Below are positions 1-5,712 of a DNA stretch of 7,015 bases, one piece after another. Position 1 is the first letter of the stretch. The number at the start of each line of letters is the position of its first letter. This DNA comes from an uncultured Gloeocapsa sp. Its GTDB lineage: Bacteria > Cyanobacteriota > Cyanobacteriia > Cyanobacteriales > Gloeocapsaceae. The notes beneath the pieces are model-generated. The model worked only from the letters and a program-made list of their open reading frames with translations, made no database searches and was not told the origin of the DNA. Location of the stretch: contig CALGKL010000323.1 in the NCBI GenBank assembly GCA_937930495.1, forward strand, positions 1-7,015, given 5' to 3'. Position numbers and translations under genes: made by a program.

Positions 1-655
1 TGACTAAATCGTGTTTATACAAGTCTAATTGACCTTTCCCGGTCAATAATTCCATCATTAACAGTAAATCACTCAGAGACTCTCCTGTAGGAATGGCTTT
101 AGTTTGAAATAATCTAGCGATCCCGTGGGTAATCTGTTCAAAAGCCGGAATAATTCCCAACCAAGATAAGATACGAGATAACCAAAAAACAGGACGTACC
201 GAAGCCATAAAAATAGCTTTAGTATTGCTAATAGCTAGGGATTTGGGGGTAATTTCCCCGAAAATAAGCACTAGAATCGTGATTATTGCCGTAGCCACCC
301 CTAATCCAGCGTTTCCCAGCCAAATAGCGAATAAATTACTAGTTAAAACAGCAGAAAAATTATTAACTAGATTATTACCTAGTAAAATGGTGGTAATAAA
401 ACGATTGCGATTGTTTAAAACAAGATGATAAATTCCTGTGGGGTCTCCTTTGATTTTAATGAGACCTTTTAATTTAAAATTGTCAAAAGAAGTAATAGCT
501 GTTTCTGAACCTGAGAAAAAAGCTGATAATAATAACATCAAGATTAAAACGAGTAGGTCTAACCAGACTTTTCCCAGTAGAGGTTTTGGTTCAGATAGAG
601 CTAATAGTTGAGTAAAAATATCTAAAATAGCTAAAACTGGATTAGCCAACGACAT
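1..655 (-). CDS. DUF21 (CNNM) domain membrane protein, CorC/HlyC (TlyC) family, 3' end off window
   Basis: This is a partial gene: 218 codons are visible from the ATG at 653-655, and the reading frame is still open at base 1. The visible part is the N-terminal DUF21/CNNM membrane domain. Hydrophobic segments lie at about residues 31-50, 85-110, 115-133 and 147-170. Family hallmarks are AFFSGSETAITS (45-56), LLGNNLVNN (91-99) and FGEITPKSL (132-140). Relatives normally continue into a CBS-domain pair and a CorC_HlyC domain, which would lie beyond the left edge. Family members are linked to Mg2+/Co2+ or Na+ transport or efflux. Many are labelled 'hemolysin', but that label does not show a toxic role. 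I chose this ATG because the next Met (residue 40) would cut the first helix. No clear Shine-Dalgarno is visible, and the start lies inside the end of the upstream small gene, so translational coupling is likely. The substrate is unknown. Confidence 0.85.
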   Translation of the reverse strand, partial: MSLANPVLAILDIFTQLLALSEPKPLLGKVWLDLLVLILMLLLSAFFSGSETAITSFDNFKLKGLIKIKGDPTGIYHLVLNNRNRFITTILLGNNLVNNFSAVLTSNLFAIWLGNAGLGVATAIITILVLIFGEITPKSLAISNTKAIFMASVRPVFWLSRILSWLGIIPAFEQITHGIARLFQTKAIPTGESLSDLLLMMELLTGKGQLDLYKHDLV

Positions 656-782
656 AGGCTACTTTTAAAGCCCAAATGATCAGAGCAATGATAGTCCCTA
701 GAACTAAGAAAGCTGATAAAGCTACAACTGTAGGTTTGTCAGCTCCTTCAAATTTCATGATACCACGGTTGAGATCGGACAT
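642..782 (-). CDS. Small single-pass membrane protein, 46 aa, function unknown
   Basis: The reading frame runs from an ATG at 780-782 to a TAA at 642-644. An AAGGA Shine-Dalgarno (792-796) sits 9 bases upstream of the start. The protein opens with a polar stretch (MSDLNRGIMKFEGADKP) and then has one strongly hydrophobic helix at about residues 18-43. The helix contains an FLVLGTIIALIIW core (25-37) and is followed by a short tail ending in VVG. There is no signal-peptide cleavage site or Cys, so a small inner- or thylakoid-membrane subunit is plausible. I believe similar short proteins occur in other cyanobacteria, but I cannot attach a name. Its last 14 bases overlap the start of the DUF21 gene, so the two are probably co-transcribed and translationally coupled. 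It may assist that transporter or may be an unrelated small subunit. The good ribosome site, the membrane-helix composition and the tight overlap argue that the gene is real. Confidence 0.8.
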   Translation of the reverse strand: MSDLNRGIMKFEGADKPTVVALSAFLVLGTIIALIIWALKVAYVVG

Positions 783-791
783 AATTCTTGT

Positions 792-796
792 TCCTT
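792..796 (-). promoter_or_regulatory. Ribosome binding site of the 46-aa membrane protein gene
   Basis: AAGGA on the minus strand lies 9 bases before the ATG at 780-782. It is one of the two clear Shine-Dalgarno sites in the window and supports the call of a gene this short. Confidence 0.65.
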
Positions 797-852
797 AGTT
801 AGGCGAAAATTATGTGGAAGACGGTTTATTTTAGTCACAATTTTAGCATACT

Positions 853-868
853 CTCTTGTAAATAAGAG
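853..868. repeat. Inverted repeat, 5-bp arms, upstream of the ABC ATPase gene
   Basis: CTCTT (853-857) and AAGAG (864-868) flank GTAAAT. The dyad ends 19 bases before the ATG at 888. It could be an operator or a weak hairpin in the leader. With arms this short, chance is also a fair explanation. Confidence 0.3.
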
Positions 869-887
869 TTAAGTTATCGATATTATT

Positions 888-2726
888 ATGACCAATCTTA
901 GTTTAGAAGTTCGTGATTTAGAAATAAAATTTAAGACCGAGAGTAAAGAAATTATCGCCGTTGCGGGGGTAAGCTTTCCCTTACAACGAGGTCAAACCCT
1001 AGGAATCGTAGGAGAATCAGGCTCAGGAAAATCCGTAACAGCTTTAGGGATAATGGGTTTAATTCCCAGTCCAGGTAAAATTAGTCGAGGGGAAATTTGG
1101 TTTCATAATCGGGATTCATCCCAACCTATCAACCTTTTAGCTTTGACAGAACAAGAAAGAAGAGCCTATCGTGGTAGTAAAATTGGGATGATTTTCCAAG
1201 AACCAATGAGCGCCCTTAATCCAGTCTATAATATTGGTTTCCAAATAACCGAAGCAATACAGCTACATCAAAAAATTAGCTCTAGTGAGGCTAGACGTCA
1301 AGCTTGTGCATTGTTACAGGAAGTAAAGCTTTTAGCCAGTGATCAAGAATTAGCAGCAGAATACAAAACTAATAACCGAAAAATAAGCGATCGCGCCTGT
1401 AACGAATATATTAACCAAAAAAAACAAAATCTCCTCAAACGTTATCCCCACGAACTATCAGGAGGACAATTACAAAGAGTAATGATCGCCATAGCGATAT
1501 CTTGTAACCCAGATATTTTAATCGCCGATGAACCCACTACAGCACTAGACGTAACCGTACAAGCAACGATTCTCAAATTATTGCAGGATTTATCGAAAAC
1601 CAGGGGAATGTCAGTAATTTTTATCTCTCACGACCTAGGTGTAATCGCCGAAATAGCCAATCAAGTCGCGGTGATGTATCAGGGAAAAATCGTCGAATAT
1701 GGAGATCTTGAGCAAATTTTAGACAATCCCCAACACCCCTATACCAAAGGTTTATTAGCTTGTCGTCCTCGTTTAGAGCAAAAATGGGAATACCTTCCAA
1801 CGATCGCCGATTTTATGGAGGTAAGTACTAACTCTTCAGGAGAGTTAATCATCAAACCCGTAGTGACTAACCCTCCTCAAACTATTAGCGAAGTAGCGCA
1901 AACAGCAAGATTAGAGCAACTTAGGCAACAACCCCCCTTACTAACGGTAAAAAACCTCTGTGTAGGATATCCTCAAAGGGGTATGTTTGGTAATCAACGA
2001 GGGTATGTCATGGCCGTAAATCAGGTATCTTTTGACTTGTATCCCGGAGAAACCCTAGGATTAGTAGGAGAGTCAGGGTGTGGGAAATCTACCCTAGCAC
2101 GGGCTATTTTGCGTTTGATTCCCCATCTTTCCGGAGAAATCAGCTTTCGGGGAGAGAATATCGCTAATTATCCAATGGGCGATCGCGCTTTACGGAATTT
2201 GCGTCGCCAAATGCAGATAATCTTTCAAAACCCCTATAGCTCCCTCAATCCGCGCATCCCTATCGGTAAAGCAATCCTTGAACCAATGTTGATTCATGGC
2301 TTAGGAGGAAATCAAAGCAAACGTCAACAACGACTAGTTTATTTATTAGAGAGAGTCGGAATTAATCCTGATTGGCGTAATCGTTATCCTCACGAGTTTT
2401 CAGGTGGACAACGTCAACGCATTTGTATTGCTAGAGCATTAGCGATTAATCCCCAATTAATTATCTGTGATGAATGTGTCTCCGCTTTAGATGTTTCTGT
2501 CCAAGCGCAAGTACTTAATTTACTCAAAGAGTTACAGAGGGAATTTGGTTTAACCTATATCTTCATTTCCCATGATTTAAGCGTGGTTAAATTTATCAGC
2601 GATCGCCTTATGGTGATGAATCGCGGTCAAATTGAGGAAATCGGTACGGCCGAACAAATCTATCGCCATCCCACCCAAGCTTATACCCGTCAGTTAATCG
2701 CTTCTATTCCTAGTTATGGGGTTTAG
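888..2726 (+). CDS. Fused double-ATPase subunit of an Opp/Dpp/GsiA-type ABC importer
   Basis: This 612-residue protein carries two complete ABC ATPase domains, equivalent to OppD and OppF joined in one chain as in GsiA and YejF. Domain 1 has Walker A GESGSGKS (42-49), Q-loop Gln104, signature LSGGQ (190-194), Walker B ILIADEP (210-216) and switch His248. The oligopeptide-type HPYTKGLL element follows at 283-290, then a linker of about 55 residues. Domain 2 has Walker A GESGCGKS (394-401), Gln447, FSGGQ (504-508), Walker B LIICDEC (524-530), the SALDVS D-loop (532-537) and His562. It would power uptake of peptides, glutathione or similar solutes from the cytoplasmic face, but the substrate cannot be read from the ATPase. 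No permease or binding-protein gene lies in view, so it must work with components encoded elsewhere. Domain 1 carries an extra segment at about 150-182. The Cys-rich tail seen in many separate DppD/OppD subunits is absent. The start ATG lacks a Shine-Dalgarno. Confidence 0.93.
   Translation: MTNLSLEVRDLEIKFKTESKEIIAVAGVSFPLQRGQTLGIVGESGSGKSVTALGIMGLIPSPGKISRGEIWFHNRDSSQPINLLALTEQERRAYRGSKIGMIFQEPMSALNPVYNIGFQITEAIQLHQKISSSEARRQACALLQEVKLLASDQELAAEYKTNNRKISDRACNEYINQKKQNLLKRYPHELSGGQLQRVMIAIAISCNPDILIADEPTTALDVTVQATILKLLQDLSKTRGMSVIFISHDLGVIAEIANQVAVMYQGKIVEYGDLEQILDNPQHPYTKGLLACRPRLEQKWEYLPTIADFMEVSTNSSGELIIKPVVTNPPQTISEVAQTARLEQLRQQPPLLTVKNLCVGYPQRGMFGNQRGYVMAVNQVSFDLYPGETLGLVGESGCGKSTLARAILRLIPHLSGEISFRGENIANYPMGDRALRNLRRQMQIIFQNPYSSLNPRIPIGKAILEPMLIHGLGGNQSKRQQRLVYLLERVGINPDWRNRYPHEFSGGQRQRICIARALAINPQLIICDECVSALDVSVQAQVLNLLKELQREFGLTYIFISHDLSVVKFISDRLMVMNRGQIEEIGTAEQIYRHPTQAYTRQLIASIPSYGV
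1387..1394. repeat. HIP1 octamer GCGATCGC
   Basis: This copy lies inside the ABC ATPase gene, in the stretch encoding the extra segment of domain 1. It is read as part of Ser-Asp-Arg. Confidence 0.9.
2179..2186. repeat. HIP1 octamer GCGATCGC
   Basis: This copy lies in the second ATPase domain, read as Gly-Asp-Arg (residues 431-433). Confidence 0.9.
2599..2606. repeat. HIP1 octamer GCGATCGC
   Basis: This copy lies in the second ATPase domain just after the switch His, read as Ser-Asp-Arg (571-573). Confidence 0.9.
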
Positions 2727-2727
2727 A

Positions 2728-2751
2728 GGTTAATAAGTTACCCTATTAACC
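2728..2751 (+). terminator. Possible weak terminator hairpin after the ABC ATPase gene
   Basis: GGTTAATA (2728-2735) and TATTAACC (2744-2751) form a perfect 8-bp stem with an 8-base loop, starting two bases after the stop codon. The stem is AT-rich and no T-run follows, so it is a poor intrinsic terminator. It may instead protect the mRNA end or act as a protein-binding dyad. Confidence 0.4.
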
Positions 2752-2768
2752 ACATTTGGTCAGAAAAA

Positions 2769-2798
2769 TTTAGTAAAGACAGACTACTGCGGTAAAAT
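2769..2798 (+). promoter_or_regulatory. Candidate hisD promoter
   Basis: A TAAAAT hexamer (2793-2798) matches five of six positions of a sigma-70-type -10 element. A TTTAGT (2769-2774), matching three of six, lies 18 bases upstream. Transcription from here would leave a leader of roughly 95 bases before the hisD ATG. This is inferred from sequence resemblance only. Confidence 0.3.
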
Positions 2799-2834
2799 CT
2801 AACCCTAACTTAGATCTGTTAAGATAAATTTAAC
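2797..2834 (+). repeat. Two adjacent small inverted repeats in the hisD leader
   Basis: ATCTAA (2797-2802) pairs with TTAGAT (2810-2815) across seven bases. GTTAA (2818-2822) pairs with TTAAC (2830-2834), also across seven bases. Both lie between the candidate -10 and the hisD start. No T-run follows and no run of His codons precedes them, so a classical his attenuator is not supported. They could be operator dyads or chance features of AT-rich DNA. Confidence 0.3.
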
Positions 2835-2898
2835 TTACACACTCAGAGCTGGATTTTCTAGCTATTTGGGTAGTAGCGAGGATGGGTATGCAAATTCT

Positions 2899-4224
2899 AT
2901 GCTGCGAATTATCACAGAGCCTAATGAGGCAAAAACCGAACTACGTCGCATCAGCGATCGCAATTATGATGAACACATTAGCAGTCAAGAAGCTATTGTC
3001 AGAGAGATAGTTAACCAAGTCAAAAAAGAAGGGGATCAAGCCCTACTAGCTTATACAGAACAATTTGACCAACAAAAACTCACCCTAGAAGAATTGAGGG
3101 TGAGTGGTTCAGAATTAGACGCAGCTTACCAAAAGATTTCACGAGAGTTGCTCGAAGCGATTAAACTAGCTTGCGTTAACATCGAAGCTTTTCACCGTCA
3201 ACGGGTACCCAAATCTTGGGTAAATTTTGGCGAGGATGAGGTCGTCTTGGGGAAAAAATATACCCCTGTGGATAGTGCCGGTATTTATGTACCAGGTGGA
3301 AGAGCTTCCTATCCCAGTACAGTCTTAATGAACGTTATCCCCGCTAAAGTAGCTCAAGTCCCCCGGATCGTCATGGTTACTCCCCCAGGTAGGGAACAAG
3401 ATAAAGGGATTAACCCTGCGGTGTTAGTGGCTGCTAGTGAAGCCGGTGTCAGTGAAATCTATCGAGTTGGAGGAGCTCAAGCGATCGCTGCTTTAGCCTA
3501 CGGCACTGCTACTATACCCCAGGTAGATGTCATTACAGGTCCTGGTAATATCTACGTTACCCTAGCCAAAAAAATGGTTTATGGCAAGGTGGGGATTGAT
3601 TCTTTAGCTGGACCTTCTGAAGTGTTAATTATTGCTGATCAACAAGCTAATCCTGTTCATCTCGCCACAGATTTACTCGCTCAAGCCGAACACGATCCTA
3701 TGGCTTCGGCTATTTTAATTACTAACGATAGTCAGATAGCCACAAAAGTACAACAAGCTGTGGCACAACAGCTACAACAGCATCCTAAACGGATACCAAC
3801 CGAAAAAGCTTTAGCTCATTATGGCTTAATCGTAGTGGTAGAATCTTTAGCCATCGCTGCTGAATTGTCTAATCTTTTCGCTCCAGAACATCTTGAGTTA
3901 GAAGTAGCCGAACCCTGGGAGTTATTGAACTCTATTCGTCACGCTGGGGCAATTTTCCTCGGTAACTCTACACCTGAAGCGGTGGGAGACTATTTAGCCG
4001 GACCTAATCATACCTTACCAACCTCTGGAGCTGCACGTTATGCTTCTCCTTTGGGGGTAGAAACCTTTATGAAGCACTCTAGTATTATACAGTATTCTCC
4101 ACAAGCTCTCAAAAAAGTAGGTAACGCTATTGAAGCTTTAGCTCAAGCCGAAGGTTTAACCTCTCACGCAGAATCAGTGCGGCTTAGAACTCAACAACAA
4201 GCAGAAGAATCTAATTCCCCCTAG
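2899..4224 (+). CDS. hisD: Histidinol dehydrogenase
   Basis: This cytoplasmic enzyme catalyses the last two steps of histidine synthesis: the NAD-dependent four-electron oxidation of L-histidinol, through histidinal, to L-histidine. The protein has 441 residues, close to the family norm of about 430. Active-site residues align with those of the E. coli enzyme: zinc ligands Gln262 and His265 (AQAEH), Asp364 (GDYLAGP) and His423 (LTSHAES), catalytic Glu330-His331 (FAPEHLE), and substrate-contact His371 (GPNHTLP). The family signature around DSLAGPSEVLIIAD (234-247) is intact. I chose the ATG at 2899 (MLRIITEP) because cyanobacterial homologues begin this way. The frame is also open upstream to a TTG at 2866, which would add 11 residues unlike the family. 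A GAGGA (2878-2882) lies rather far from the ATG. No other his gene is adjacent, consistent with the dispersed his genes of cyanobacteria. The HEAT-repeat gene 59 bases downstream may share its transcript. Confidence 0.97.
   Translation: MLRIITEPNEAKTELRRISDRNYDEHISSQEAIVREIVNQVKKEGDQALLAYTEQFDQQKLTLEELRVSGSELDAAYQKISRELLEAIKLACVNIEAFHRQRVPKSWVNFGEDEVVLGKKYTPVDSAGIYVPGGRASYPSTVLMNVIPAKVAQVPRIVMVTPPGREQDKGINPAVLVAASEAGVSEIYRVGGAQAIAALAYGTATIPQVDVITGPGNIYVTLAKKMVYGKVGIDSLAGPSEVLIIADQQANPVHLATDLLAQAEHDPMASAILITNDSQIATKVQQAVAQQLQQHPKRIPTEKALAHYGLIVVVESLAIAAELSNLFAPEHLELEVAEPWELLNSIRHAGAIFLGNSTPEAVGDYLAGPNHTLPTSGAARYASPLGVETFMKHSSIIQYSPQALKKVGNAIEALAQAEGLTSHAESVRLRTQQQAEESNSP
2954..2961. repeat. 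HIP1 octamer GCGATCGC
   Basis: This copy lies near the 5' end of hisD, read as Ser-Asp-Arg. Confidence 0.9.
3481..3488. repeat. HIP1 octamer GCGATCGC
   Basis: This copy lies in hisD, read as Ala-Ile-Ala within the GGAQAIAALAYGT stretch. Confidence 0.9.
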
Positions 4225-4283
4225 CCTTTCTAGACTAAGTTAATGTAAACTTATGTTAAGAGAATTAATTAAATTAAATCATT

Positions 4284-4943
4284 ATGGAATTAGAACAAAT
4301 TCGCGCTTATCTAGATAGTCCCGACGCTCAACAACGGATGCGAGCGATCATTGAACTGAGAAACTATAGTCCAAACATAGTTGTTCCTCTGCTCAAACAG
4401 AGAATGTACGATCAAGAATTGCTGATTCGTTCTTTTGTCGCCATGGGATTTGGCAAAAAGCGTAATCAGGAAGCTTTTGAAGCTCTGTTAAATTTGATTG
4501 AATACGATCGCGATTATAATATCATCGCTGAAGCAGCTAACTCTTTAGCTCAATACGGTGATCGCTCTTTACCTTATCTGGTTAATCTTTTCCAGTATAA
4601 CCCCCATTGGTTAGTCAGACAAAGTATTCTAGCTGCTGTAGCCGATCTCAATCAACCAGAGACCTTATTACATTTATCGAGCTTGGGGTTAAAAGGAGAT
4701 GAGTTAGTAGTTAAACTAGCATCCATCGCCAACCTAGCTAAACTAGCTACAACTGATTACGCTGAAGAAGCTTTAGCTATCCTATTGACATTGGTAGATA
4801 ATCCTGAAGTGCAAATCCGTGTAGAGGTAGCTAAAGCTCTGGCTAATTTTAGCAATTTCAGCTTCGCTAAAACCGCTTTAGCCCAACTGAGACAAGATTC
4901 TGATTATCGGGTTATTGGCGCTACCCTCGAAAATTTACTCTAG
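4284..4943 (+). CDS. HEAT-repeat protein (PBS-lyase HEAT-like), function unknown
   Basis: The 219 residues consist almost entirely of paired helices about 30 residues apart, about six to seven HEAT-type units. Approximate units are 2-28, 33-58, 64-92, 94-122, 126-153, 161-190 and 194-218. The clearest carry the pattern of a hydrophobic helix with VRQSILAAVADL (111-122) or IRVEVAKALANF (178-189). There is no signal peptide, membrane segment or recognisable catalytic site. Such solenoids bind other proteins. In cyanobacteria the group includes CpcE/F-type phycobilin lyase subunits and NblB, but also many proteins of unknown role. The sequence does not let me place this one in either subgroup. 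It follows hisD by 59 bases on the same strand, so it may be co-transcribed. A functional link to histidine synthesis is not implied. No Shine-Dalgarno precedes the ATG; the leader is AT-rich. The gene ends just before a strong hairpin. Confidence 0.85.
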   Translation: MELEQIRAYLDSPDAQQRMRAIIELRNYSPNIVVPLLKQRMYDQELLIRSFVAMGFGKKRNQEAFEALLNLIEYDRDYNIIAEAANSLAQYGDRSLPYLVNLFQYNPHWLVRQSILAAVADLNQPETLLHLSSLGLKGDELVVKLASIANLAKLATTDYAEEALAILLTLVDNPEVQIRVEVAKALANFSNFSFAKTALAQLRQDSDYRVIGATLENLL

Positions 4944-4948
4944 ATCAG

Positions 4949-4978
4949 TTAGGGGTTAGGATTGACCTAACTCCCTAA
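4949..4978. terminator. Hairpin between convergent genes, probable bidirectional terminator
   Basis: TTAGGGGTTAGG (4949-4960) pairs with CCTAACTCCCTAA (4966-4978) around the loop ATTGA, giving a 12-bp stem with one bulged T (4972). It lies 5 bases after the HEAT-gene stop codon and 6 bases beyond the sodB stop codon, exactly where both convergent transcripts should end. On the plus strand it is followed by a loosely T-rich AGTTTATT. On the minus strand no T-run follows, so termination of sodB may be less efficient or factor-assisted. Confidence 0.7.
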
Positions 4979-4984
4979 AGTTTA

Positions 4985-5584
4985 TTAAGCTGCTGCTAAA
5001 TTAGCGGCGGCGAAATCCCAATTAACTAACTTGGTGATAAAAGTATCGATATAATCAGGACGTCGGTTTTGGTAATCTAAATAATACGCGTGTTCCCAAA
5101 CGTCCATAGTTAAGAGAGGAACTTGTCCGGCGATTAGGGGATTCATGGCGTTAGCAGTTTTGGTAACTTTTAGAGTACCATTATCTAACACTAACCAAGC
5201 CCAACCACTACCGAATTGAGTAGCACCAGCTTGTTTAAATTCGGCTACGAAATTCTCGAAGCTACCAAAATCAGCGTTAATTTTCTCAGCTAAAGCGCCA
5301 GTAGGAGTTCCACCGCCATTGGGTTTAATCGAGTTCCAGTAAAAGGTGTGATTCCAAGCTTGGGCGGCGTTATTGAAAATAGCCATTTTAGAAGGATCAT
5401 TGGCGATTTCCTTGATTACCTCCTCAATGGGTTTGCTATCTAATTCTGTCCCCTCCACAGCCTTATTATAATTGGTTACATAAGCAGCGTGATGTTTGCC
5501 GTAATGAAACTCAATGGTGCTTTTAGATATATGTGGTTCTAGCGCTGTTGGATCGTAAGGTAATGCTGGTTGTTCGTATGCCAT
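4985..5584 (-). CDS. sodB: Iron superoxide dismutase
   Basis: This enzyme converts superoxide to oxygen and hydrogen peroxide in the cytosol. The 199-residue length is typical of the family. Metal ligands are His27 (EFHYGKHH), His79 (WNHTFYW), Asp161 and His165 (DVWEHAYY). Second-shell His31 and Tyr35 are present. The iron type is indicated by Gln75 in AAQAWNH, the position where Fe enzymes place the active-site Gln; Mn enzymes have Gly there and put the Gln in the C-terminal domain. No signal peptide or membrane anchor is present, unlike the membrane-bound MnSODs of some cyanobacteria. An AGAGGA Shine-Dalgarno (5594-5599) lies 9 bases before the ATG. The gene lies downstream of the ABC exporter gene on the same strand. 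The 128-base gap contains promoter-like sequence, so it probably has its own promoter. Residue 123 (Gln, in GATQFGSGW) lies near the Fe/Mn-discriminating region, so metal use is inferred rather than proven. Confidence 0.96.
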   Translation of the reverse strand: MAYEQPALPYDPTALEPHISKSTIEFHYGKHHAAYVTNYNKAVEGTELDSKPIEEVIKEIANDPSKMAIFNNAAQAWNHTFYWNSIKPNGGGTPTGALAEKINADFGSFENFVAEFKQAGATQFGSGWAWLVLDNGTLKVTKTANAMNPLIAGQVPLLTMDVWEHAYYLDYQNRRPDYIDTFITKLVNWDFAAANLAAA

Positions 5585-5593
5585 TGTGTTCTA

Positions 5594-5599
5594 TCCTCT
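5594..5599 (-). promoter_or_regulatory. Ribosome binding site of sodB
   Basis: AGAGGA on the minus strand lies 9 bases before the sodB ATG. It is the strongest Shine-Dalgarno in the window, in keeping with an abundantly made enzyme. Confidence 0.75.
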
Positions 5600-5628
5600 T
5601 TAAGATCTTGTAGTCGGAATAATGTGAA

Positions 5629-5654
5629 CTCAGCAATTAACTTGAATTTCTGAG
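5629..5654. repeat. Imperfect inverted repeat in the sodB leader/promoter region
   Basis: CTCAG (5629-5633) pairs with CTGAG (5650-5654), and the inner AATT (5635-5638) pairs with AATT (5645-5648) around AACTTG, with one C/T mismatch between the blocks. The dyad lies 45 bases before the sodB start. It could be an operator for a stress or metal regulator, or a hairpin in the 5' leader. It does not resemble a standard Fur or PerR box that I can recognise. Confidence 0.4.
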
Positions 5655-5675
5655 CTGGCGCAATAAATCTTAACA

Positions 5676-5707
5676 ACTATATTTTAGCCTAAAACGGAGA
5701 TTCTCAA
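5676..5707 (-). promoter_or_regulatory. Candidate sodB promoter
   Basis: On the minus strand TTGAGA (5702-5707) could be a -35 element. It is followed by TAAAAT (5681-5686, spacing 15) and by the overlapping TATAGT (5676-5681, spacing 20). Neither spacing is ideal, but the -10 matches are good. The region also holds the near-palindrome TTTTAGCCTAAAA (5682-5694), which might be a regulator site or part of a transcript end for the upstream ABC gene. Transcription would start about 85 bases before the sodB ATG, placing the 5629-5654 dyad in the leader. Confidence 0.35.
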
Positions 5708-5712
5708 CCGAA

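Larger units (their letters stand above)
783..887. promoter_or_regulatory. Divergent intergenic region between the small membrane protein and ABC ATPase genes
   Basis: These 105 AT-rich bases must carry the promoters for both divergent genes. On the plus strand a CATACT (847-852) could serve as a -10 element, but no good -35 accompanies it. On the minus strand TAAAAT-like and CATAAT-like hexamers are present without a well-spaced partner. A perfect inverted repeat (CTCTT, six-base gap, AAGAG) lies at 853-868, just ahead of the ABC gene. No Shine-Dalgarno precedes the ATG at 888. The promoter elements themselves cannot be fixed by eye. Confidence 0.4.

Noticed and set aside
225..428. Open reading frame of 67 codons on the plus strand
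   Set aside because: It lies entirely antisense to the well-supported DUF21 gene, and its translation shows no recognisable domain.
642..782. Naming the 46-aa protein as Psb34, PsbN or another known small photosystem subunit
   Set aside because: Psb34 has an Hlip-like N-terminus that is not seen here, and the sequence does not match PsbN, PetL or PetM as I know them.
2866..2898. Earlier TTG start for hisD adding 11 residues
   Set aside because: The extra residues do not resemble the family N-terminus, while MLRIIT at the ATG 2899 does.
2727..2898. Histidine attenuator leader peptide before hisD
   Set aside because: No short open frame with a run of His codons is present, and no stem is followed by a T-run.
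4284..4943. Calling the HEAT protein NblB or CpcE/CpcF
   Set aside because: Its length equals that of NblB, but the N-terminal sequence differs from what I recall and no phycobilisome gene is nearby. HEAT repeats alone do not decide function.
4949..4978. Telomere-like TTAGGG/CCCTAA motifs
   Set aside because: They are the two arms of one hairpin between convergent genes, and there is no tandem array.
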